NCBI RefSeq assembly: GCF_964340395.1 | Contig: NC_135551.1 | Span: 27,409,380 to 27,473,379 of the forward strand | Direction of reading: 5' to 3' | Length of the DNA stretch: 64,000 bases | Source: Glandiceps talaboti | Taxonomy: Eukaryota; Hemichordata; Enteropneusta; Spengelidae | Shown: positions 56,591 through 64,000 of the stretch, in pieces | Layout: every line of letters starts with the position of its first letter | Position numbering within the stretch: position 1 is the first letter of the stretch | Made by a program: the position numbers and the translations under genes | The notes under the pieces: model-generated | What the model was told of the DNA's origin: nothing | Seen by the model: the letters and a program-made list of their open reading frames with translations, nothing else | The model's database searches: none

Positions 56591-58018
56591 CGACATCGAC
56601 AACGACAACACATACACCACATTTGGCAAGTACGGAATATTAACAAATTTACAAAAAAACTTACAACCACACGTACACCCCATATGACTCACTTACGTAG
56701 AGTAGTGATTTTATTTTAATACACATACACATAGATGAAAATTTAATTTTATTCGCGTACAACTTTAGGCTTGTTATGCCAATTTGAAATTTACAATGGC
56801 AAGTTAATTAGCAAATTAACCAAGTGACGAAAATGGTATCAAGCTTAAGTATGACGTATATATTTACCTGAAAAATTCGAATCTTTCTAACACTACTACA
56901 TTGTTTAAAATAATATCCAATATGATCAAAAAATAGCAAAATTACAATTATTCAATAAAATTCTAATTTTCAAAGTTTGAAATATATTGAAATGTTCTGG
57001 AAGCGATTGAAGTTGGAGAACTTTGAGGAGAAAAGATATAACTAACTACCTAACTAACTTCAAAGAAACAATTCTTCATATACAAAGTCAAGAAATGGTC
57101 ATTTAAAAGGTTCGGTCATAAAATTAAAACTGCATCTCAATGAAATGCATCACCTACGACATCGTGTGTGATGGCGACAGGAAAATGCATCTACTTGAGG
57201 GCGCTCCGTTCTCTGAAAGCAAGTCACGAAAGGAGCACTGCAATAGCAGAGATACTACAGAACATTCTACCAACTTCCGAGAAATATACAGCAAACACTT
57301 TTAAACATTTTTAATAAGATATAAAGGACTTTTAAACATTTTATATTAACACCAGTGAGATAAATGCAGTCATAAAGTATAATTAAGTCTAGACCTCTGG
57401 GAATTCGTAAATATTTCAGTGGGGACCATTTTAAATTTTATTATTTTACTCCTTGGACAAAGAAGAGGAAGAAAATGGTCAGATAAAAATAGTGATTAGC
57501 ACACTACAGCGGTGACACAATGGAGTAACAAGCTTGGGTCCATGGTTAGGAAAAAAACAAGGCCTTTGCCATTTGTCGACTGTACTTACAGGGGGAGGGG
57601 GTCACAGGCTGTCAAACCAGATCATATTGCGGATTTTGCCTCCGCATATATGGTCCCACGAATCTCTAGTAACGAGGCATGCACGCTTTAGCATGCGTGC
57701 CCAATGGAAGAATCTCTATACTATCATATCCGTGCACCGATTCGCGAAACAAAAGTACTGTTCTTTAAAATGTGTAACTAACTTACGTAATAACCTTAAA
57801 CAATGGTAGAAATTATAATTTCTTATATATCAAAGTTCAGATGATAATTTTTTTTCAAATGAGACAGCAATTAGCACCATTAGAAGATATAAGACTCGAT
57901 CATGTGTCAATTTATGTTTACAGAAGATGTCTATACAATAACAGGTGAACGAAAATGGACTTCATTCCTTCAAGAGATATCCTTGCAGGTATTCTCTTCT
58001 ATCAAGTTTCTTGCTGAA

Positions 58019-58024
58019 TTTATT
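58019..58024 (-). terminator. CLIC: Polyadenylation signal of the second CLIC gene
   Basis: AATAAA on the minus strand, 51 bases after the stop codon at 58075. Confidence 0.6.
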
Positions 58025-58074
58025 GATATGCTGGCGTCTTAATTTACATCAAAGAATTCACATCATTAAGTTGT

Positions 58075-58206
58075 TCATGCTAAGTGCTTGCTCCATCCGT
58101 AGATGATTTCCTCTTCTTCACATTTTGTCTTCAGAAAAGCTTCTGTTTCAAATGATTCGTCAAGGTATTGCTTTAAAGCCGGAAAATCTTCTGGCATCTC
58201 GAATTC
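58075..58206 (-). CDS. CLIC: Second CLIC gene, terminal exon
   Basis: Acceptor CTCTCTGTAG then GAATTCGAGATG; 43 codons plus TGA, phase 0. It aligns with the last exon of the first CLIC gene (PEDFPALKQYLDESFETEAF against PEEYEGLHQYMNAAYDTEEF). Confidence 0.92.
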   Translation of the reverse strand, partial: EFEMPEDFPALKQYLDESFETEAFLKTKCEEEEIIYGWSKHLA

Positions 58207-59302
58207 CTACAGAGAGGAAATAATATGATGAAATTTAAGATTAAATATAGTGAACACTAGGATAGCGTACATGTCGTGCTGTCGCATATAACATAACAGT
58301 TGAAGACAACGTTATCACTATTGGTGCTATTACTCTACACTTGCCGCTCTAGATCTATCTTTGACCATTTCCTGATTTTGTCGTTGAGGCCGTCCTTCTA
58401 GAGCGGCAGTTTCCCCCCCTTTTCAGATTAGACGTAATTCGTCTTATGAATTTGAATGTTCTATCGTTATAATAATTCCTGGCCATCATCATAATGGATA
58501 TGCCTTCAAGTTGGAAAATAGTTCCTTAAAATCGCTATACTTATTGTTTTGCATATTGTTATTATGTCCACATAAAATTGTTAGCGTTCGTTATATGTAA
58601 CTCAGGTGACGGCAAATGTCAGCGTTTAACACCCTAGTTTCAGAATTGATTAATATTTTTTACAAATAAATTTCACTAGTACATACAAATGTATGCGGCG
58701 AATAATATCATATATTAGTTCTACCCCCTTCTAACTTAATTGGCCAAAATTGAAAATTGTTTCAGACAGCAAAATCAATTTCAAATTAATAGTATGAAGT
58801 GCTATGCAATACCAACTTTTAAGCCGGTACGTAGTGAGGAAAAAATAGCTGTTTTATTGACACTTCACTGCATATTAGCACCATGTATTTACCATAGCGA
58901 AAATTAATTCTTCTATTACTCAATTTAATAGAAACATTTGTATTTAGGGGTACAAAACAGATCCCATTAAGAATAAAGTCGTTTTGAAGGGTGACAACTA
59001 AAATGGTTCAACCCCCTCTAGCTCTCCAATTAAAAGAATTAGTTTTTTGTCCCGAATTGAACTATTGATCTAACACCCTTCCAGTATTTATAATTGACTA
59101 CATAACACATACCTTATAATGTTTTGCTGCAACTTTAATATGGTAAAGTTTAGGAATGATATTGCAGTCAGGAAGTTTAAGGCTATCACCGTCAAGAAAT
59201 ACTCCCGGTGAATTGCTGAGAAATGAGTCTAGCTTCATAAGCTCATCGCGTAAGGATCTGCGAAGGTTTTCATTTTTGTTTGGGTCTTGGGCCTTCAAAA
59301 AT
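58075..59302 (-). CDS. CLIC: Second CLIC gene, two 3' exons only (partial)
   Basis: Exons 59302-59113 and 58206-58075 encode the C-terminal 107 residues of a CLIC: FLKAQDPNKNENLRRSLRDE, FLDGDSLKLPDCNIIPKLYH, then EFEMPEDFPALKQYLDESFE and IIYGWSKHLA. Intron positions and phases match the other CLIC gene, so the two arose by tandem duplication. The half carrying the redox motif would lie upstream, beyond 59302; I found no matching exon up to 64000, so either the intron exceeds 4.7 kb or the 5' part is lost. Confidence 0.9.
58207..59112. other. Intron of the second CLIC gene
   Basis: AT-rich. TCTACACTTGCCGCTCTAGA and CTTCTAGAGCGGCAGT near 58333-58413 form an imperfect inverted repeat. No exon. 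Confidence 0.5.
59113..59302 (-). CDS. CLIC: Second CLIC gene, penultimate exon
   Basis: Acceptor CCTTACAG, one base finishing a split codon (phase 2), then 63 codons to AAAHYK-type end; donor AAG then GTATGT. Two residues shorter than its paralogue exon, in the SNSPG loop. Confidence 0.93.
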
Positions 59303-59513
59303 CTGTAAGGAAAGAACGTAACATGCATCAAATTACGTCTTTACTGAACCATCTTAAAGGGAAGTTCACCTAAAGGATGGTGTGACTTGTAATGATTGAT
59401 AAGATGTTTGGCTACTTTTAAACCATTTATTGAAGTTACTATAATTCATATACCCTTTATTCAGGTTTTACTTGTGGTTTCTCAAATTCATGTATATCGC
59501 TACATTGCCAGTT

Positions 59514-59532
59514 TTGGCACGCCCTCTAGTGT
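59514..59532 (-). promoter_or_regulatory. CTCF-like motif
   Basis: Minus strand AACACTAGAGGGCGTGCCAA contains CACTAGAGGGCG, a close match to the CTCF core. Confidence 0.4.
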
Positions 59533-59820
59533 TCATTCAAATAGTCAACATATTACGTACCAACGTCAACAGCACAAAAGATTCAGTGTGTTACCACAAC
59601 TGTAAACCTTGAAACACATGAATTGAATTGAAATGAATAGAAATTAATTGAACTGAATTTAATATAATCGAATTTTCTTTCAGAACTGTTACATAAGATA
59701 ATGACAATTAAAAAAAAATAAAAATAACGCGAACAATTTTGGTGAGGACTATGGAAATAGTTCACTTAAAACTAATCTAGTCCATGGTGTTAGCAAATTA
59801 AGAAAGTATACTAAGGTCTA

Positions 59821-60190
59821 AAGAAACTGTATGGTTCCGAATATACTTAATTTTAGAATAGGTGGGGTAGGTAGATTTTTTATTTTATAATTATTTTATT
59901 TTTTTATGTGTGAGTGTCTAGTTCAGGTAGTTATGTTTTCCGTTTTTTTCCCATATGGTCTCTGTTATATTGGCTTCTTCCCATCAGATGTACAGCCATT
60001 ACTGATTGGAAGAACAGTTTTATATTGTCTTTTTAAGTTGTTGTCAGTTTCCGCATCCACCTCTCGCGAGATTTCACAATTTTCGCAATTTTATTCTATT
60101 TTTTCCTCGAATACGTAATAATACGTTTAGGGTCGGCAGTGAAAAACTCGGTGGGGTCGGGTAACCGGAACCAAACAATTGTTTAGGCCT
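59821..60190 (+). mobile_element. GGTTCCG-family dispersed element, copy 3
   Basis: About 370 bp co-linear with 27369-27740 from TATGGTTCCGAATA, AGAATAGGTGGGGTAGGTAG and GTGTGAGTGTCTAGTTCAGG to GGTGGGGTCGGGTAACCGGA. It lies within the 5' intron or flank of the second CLIC gene. Confidence 0.8.
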
Positions 60191-60206
60191 AATTATATGA
60201 TAATAA

Positions 60207-60261
60207 ACAAACACAAACAAACAAACAAACAAACAAACAAATAAATAAATATATGCACAAA

Positions 60262-60304
<43 letters not shown>

Positions 60305-60305
60305 C
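60207..60305 (+). repeat. (AAAC)n and (AAAT)n microsatellites
   Basis: (AAAC)n at 60207-60240 followed by (AAAT)n to 60304, interrupted by ATATGCAC. They sit just 3' of element copy 3. Confidence 0.95.
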
Positions 60306-61065
60306 GATATCGCATAGTTATATACCGAACATTGAAAGGTACCATATATTAAATAGTGAATGGCAAACAAACCAGAACGAAAGAGAGACAACATGATACA
60401 AAAAAGAGAAGATATTTACAAATATTTACAGATTCACCTTAAATTGTACATCATAATCTCCAATTTGGTTATCTTTGTCAAAACTTATATTACAAGTGAA
60501 AATACTGCAAAACAATAATTGATATTCAAAGTTTTTTGAAATGTTGCATTTAATTTTATCATCAAAATGAAAAAGTGTAAGAAAATAGAAACCCAAAAAA
60601 CGATTTAATTTAGCAAGTCTTCGTTTTTAGTACATGACCACAAGTCATGGCTAACGATTTGTAAGTCAAAATAAAGTATTCATGACAACATACCTTGGGT
60701 CAATTTTTATTTTTATTTTTCTTACAGCAATGAACCTAAGTACTACTAGAACTTGATAAGTTATCGCAAGCAATTTATCAAATTACAATTGCGGCATTGA
60801 TCTGTTTGAGGGCGCCAGACAATATGATATCCTCTTTGTGTCCAAAGTCCAAAGTTCTTCAATAAATACGAACAATTTAAAGTGCAACTACTAAATTTTT
60901 ACCTTTTGTAATTGATGACGTTTTAACCTACGCCATGACACCAATCAATAAAAAATTGAAGATGATAAGAAACATAGATATCTATCATTGTGTAGCGATT
61001 CCATCATATCTCCATAGACTAGAATATTTGCCCCCGCCATTTGCTCAGTTCATTCTCGACATAGC
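60306..61065. other. Non-coding DNA, no gene seen
   Basis: A GAGGGCGCC word at 60809 is a weak CTCF-like site. Nothing else recognised. Confidence 0.4.
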
Positions 61066-61670
61066 ATCACTCGGTTGATTGTCACCATCGCTTAATTGAT
61101 TTCTCCCATCGCTTGGTTGATTGTTGCCATCGCTTGGTTGATTTCTCCCATTGGTTGATTTCTCCCATCGCTTGGTTGATTGTTCTCATTGCTTGGTTGA
61201 TTTCTCCCATCGCTTGGTTGATTGTCCCCATCGCTTGATTGATTGGTTTCTTCCATCGCTTGGTTATTGTTCTCATTGCCTGGTTGATTTCTCCCTTTGC
61301 TAAGTTGATTGTTCCCATCGCTTGTTTGATTTCTTTCATTGGTCGATTTCTCCCATTGCTAAGTTTATTGTTCCTATTGCTTGGTGGTTGATAGTCCCCA
61401 TCGCTCAGTAGAATGTCCCCATCCCCTTGGTTGGTTTCTCCCATTGAGTAATTGATTGTTCCGATTGCTCAGATGAATGTCTCCATCCCTTGGTTGATTT
61501 TCCCCATCGCTTAATTGATTGCCCTGATTGCTCAGACAATTATCCTAATCGCTTGGTTGGTTGTTCCCATTGTTTTATTGACCGTCCCCATCGCTCTGTA
61601 GATTGTCCCATAATACTCAGCTGATTGTCCCCATCGCTCATTTGATTGTTCCCTTCACTCGGTTGAACAC
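61066..61670 (+). repeat. 21-bp degenerate minisatellite
   Basis: Units of the form CCCATCGCTTGGTTGATTGT, with TTC/TCC/CCC variants, over about 600 bp; 21 is a multiple of three, so the minus strand is open from 61444 to 61082 as repeated INQAMG peptides. No start context or conserved flank supports a gene. Confidence 0.9.
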
Positions 61671-63157
61671 CTACCTACTTTACTGACTAATGATTATTAT
61701 AATTAATGTTGCACAATATACACATATATGTTCAGACATGAGACAGCAACGACTAATAACTCACAACTTTGTTTGTCTCTTTTCTTTTTTCTTTTTATCG
61801 TTATACTATGAATTTTCCTGTATACTCCAATATTCTTTAAGTTTACTTACTTCATCTAAGCTTTGTGGCCCCTAAGTAATTCCTATGGGAATTATTGTGT
61901 GTTCAAATAAACGTTAGCAGTAACTAGGCCATCATATCAACCATTGATGAATAACATAGGGAGTACATACACCATAACATAGAAGTACGTGTACGTTAAT
62001 CTGAACACGTTTTCTCATAAAAAAATCACATGATTTATTACAAAACTTTAACTAAAGGTCACATATCTGTATTTGCTAAGGGTGCTACCGGTCAGTTTAC
62101 ACGACCAGAGTTCACCTGAATCTTTTAGCAGGAGTTGATGGTTCTGGAAGTTACAACGTTAACAACGTCGACCGCCGTCGACTGTGACGCAAATCAGCAA
62201 TTTAAAAGTCCCCGGATGTCTACCGAAAATCTAGAAACTAACTTTCAAGTCTCCTACAGATAGATCACTGTTCTTTTTACTATTTTATTTTTGGGTGTTC
62301 ATATACATGTTTTTACTGTTTGGCACGAATGTCAAGATATGTACAGCTATCATTTGATCTGGCTTGCCTATCACAATGTATATCAGCAATTTCAACTATC
62401 ACACATCCGGGATTCATTATTAATGTGAATGAAACAAGTGGTTATGCAAATTAGGTATGCAACCCTTGACCTCGGCTAGCACAGCTCAAATTTCTGACTG
62501 GTATTCAATATATAAAATGAAGCCTGTGCAGTACAGAGGTTGATTCTTAATCAAATAAAACTTGTCAGTTTCCCTCTATTCTTCAAAGGCGCTTTATTTG
62601 CACTTTTCAAGTTCATTATTGTAACCGAAACTTGAAACCTGCGTGGTATCACCATAACAAATCATTCCGAAAATACTGGGATTACACGGAAAAGTATGTA
62701 AATAAAGTTGACAGTCTAAATTTGTCGATATTACATCACCACTTTAAAAATGCATGTAATTTGTATGATGACAGCATGTACTACTACACCCATGTACAAA
62801 CCTAATTTAACATACTGTAAATACTCTACATGTTTACGTTGCTAGACACACGGTGAACATGCCACTATTCCTAGCCAGTCTGCTCAGCTGTCACTTGGAA
62901 AATATCATCCTCATTGACAATTATCAAGTGTGATAAAGTTCAACACACCAGTTCAATACCTAACTTACTTATTTATTAGATGCTGGGTTGGCACTATTCT
63001 GCTTTTGTATTTAACAACGGACCAATGAACATCCCATCATGTATGTCAATAAACTATATGTGTACAGTAAAACAAAGGCCGTACAGAGTATTTTACATGT
63101 ATTGTCATGTACCACTCCCTATAGATGCACATCGATAAGATTTATAAATGGCAAGGC
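61671..63157. other. Non-coding DNA, no gene seen
   Basis: Includes a fragment related to the 43770 element (62072) and CpG-bearing sequence ACGTCGACCGCCGTCGAC at 62166, itself nearly palindromic. No CLIC exon was recognised here. Confidence 0.35.
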
Positions 63158-63251
63158 ATACATACATACATACATACATACATACATACATGCATACATA
63201 CATACATACATACATACATACATACATACATACATACATACATACATACAT
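63158..63251 (+). repeat. (CATA)n microsatellite
   Basis: About 23 ACAT units with one CATG variant. Open frame of Ile-His-Thr-Tyr is an artefact. Confidence 0.97.
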
Positions 63252-63599
63252 AGTGGTTAGGACTGTTGAATTTCGATGAAAATTAATCCTCTAAGTAATA
63301 TCATATGTTTATCATGATCAGACTGGAAAACTTGACCTGTTTTTTGCATTTTAAAAATATATTTTATTCCAAAATAAAGCAATTGAATTTAAACCATGAT
63401 TTCCACGATGGGTTGAGATATAAATGATATGAGTTAACAACCTGGATTGTCATCCAGTCATGAGTATACTGGTTACATAGAATCACATGCTTGTCAAACA
63501 CCATCTCAGATAATACAGTGACCTTAAATATATGGGTCAAGTGCGATTAGTTGTAATCGACATGAAATGGATATATGCATATTATTATGTCACTCAGAG

Positions 63600-63648
63600 C
63601 GACAGAGATTTGGGAAAGGATTAGAAAGAAAGAAAGAGAGAGAGATAA

Positions 63649-63682
<34 letters not shown>

Positions 63683-64000
63683 CGAATGAGAAAAAAGCAA
63701 GGCGATTGAGATGCAGAGAGGGATACGGCGACAGATAGGTAGATATACAAGATAGAGAAAATATGGACTAGTTAGATAATACAGAAAGGTGGTAGAGAGG
63801 AGGGTGTCGTGAGATTAACAAATGAGAGAGAACTTAGCGTAAAGAGAACAGGGAGAACGATGAACATATATACTCAAAGAAACCGATAAAAGAAGGGCAT
63901 AAAAATGTAGTAATGGTGGGGATTCTGGGGAAGGGCAGAAGAGGAAATAGTTACAAATAGGATGGATGAAGATTGAATGAAATAGAGAGGGTAGAGAGAA
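63600..64000 (+). repeat. Purine-rich (GA)n region
   Basis: (GA)n at 63650-63680 inside about 400 bp strongly skewed to A and G on the plus strand, reaching the window end. No gene seen. Confidence 0.8.

Larger units (their letters stand above)
55880..58018. other. CLIC promoter region and intergenic DNA between the two CLIC genes
   Basis: 55900-56060 is the richest CpG stretch nearby (for example TTGCGCATGCGTAAGC at 55990, an NRF1-like palindrome GCGCATGCG), consistent with a promoter for the minus-strand CLIC gene. The rest has the (ACC)n array and no exon. Confidence 0.45.

Noticed and set aside
56314-56670. Poly-Gly/Cys minus ORF and poly-Thr plus ORF
   Set aside because: Frames through the (ACC)n array.
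61082-61444. 120-codon minus ORF of INQAMG repeats
   Set aside because: It is the 21-bp minisatellite read in one frame; divergence pattern does not favour silent changes and there is no start context.

Overview
This is AT-rich animal nuclear DNA, most likely from a marine invertebrate. Supporting signs are short exons with GT..AG introns, long introns, many microsatellites, minisatellites and small inverted-repeat elements, and frequent TACATGTA-type words. Gene content (profilin-4, and CLIC proteins with a CPFC active site) fits a non-vertebrate bilaterian. A lophotrochozoan is my best guess, but the phylum cannot be fixed from this window.

Plus strand, left half. A four-exon profilin-4 gene (PFN4) runs from 14944 to 24324 and encodes 128 residues, the usual length for the family. 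Two candidate upstream coding exons (2901-2999 and 10578-10685) end in the same phase as the start of PFN4 exon 1 and may be alternative 5' exons. Inside the first PFN4 intron, on the same strand, lies an intronless gene (18158-20740, 860 aa) for a secreted-start, multi-pass membrane protein I cannot assign to any family. A paralogue (30648-33284, 878 aa), also intronless, lies 6.3 kb downstream of PFN4. The two share signal peptide, a cysteine-bearing ectodomain, about eight membrane segments, an acidic/threonine-rich tail and a nearly invariant block. This lineage-specific-looking pair is the most novel coding content here.

Minus strand, right half. A complete five-exon CLIC (chloride intracellular channel / GST-fold oxidoreductase) gene covers 55874-42628 and encodes 226 aa. 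The two 3' exons of a second CLIC gene lie just 5' of it (59302-58075). Matching intron phases indicate a tandem duplication; the 5' part of the second gene was not found and probably lies past the window end.

Repeats fill the rest: microsatellites such as (CT)n, (TA)n, (GTGTT)n, (ACC)n and (CATA)n; a 49-bp minisatellite over 1.1 kb; a 66-bp minisatellite between 200-bp direct repeats; several MITE-like inverted-repeat families with two or three copies each; a 98-bp piggyBac-type MITE; a hammerhead-like hairpin; and a decayed LINE 3' end. A set of four tiny insertions sharing the 13-mer TGTAGGGTCTATG, two of them between 8-bp direct repeats, is the most unusual non-coding observation. Several CTCF-like motifs are also scattered through the window.
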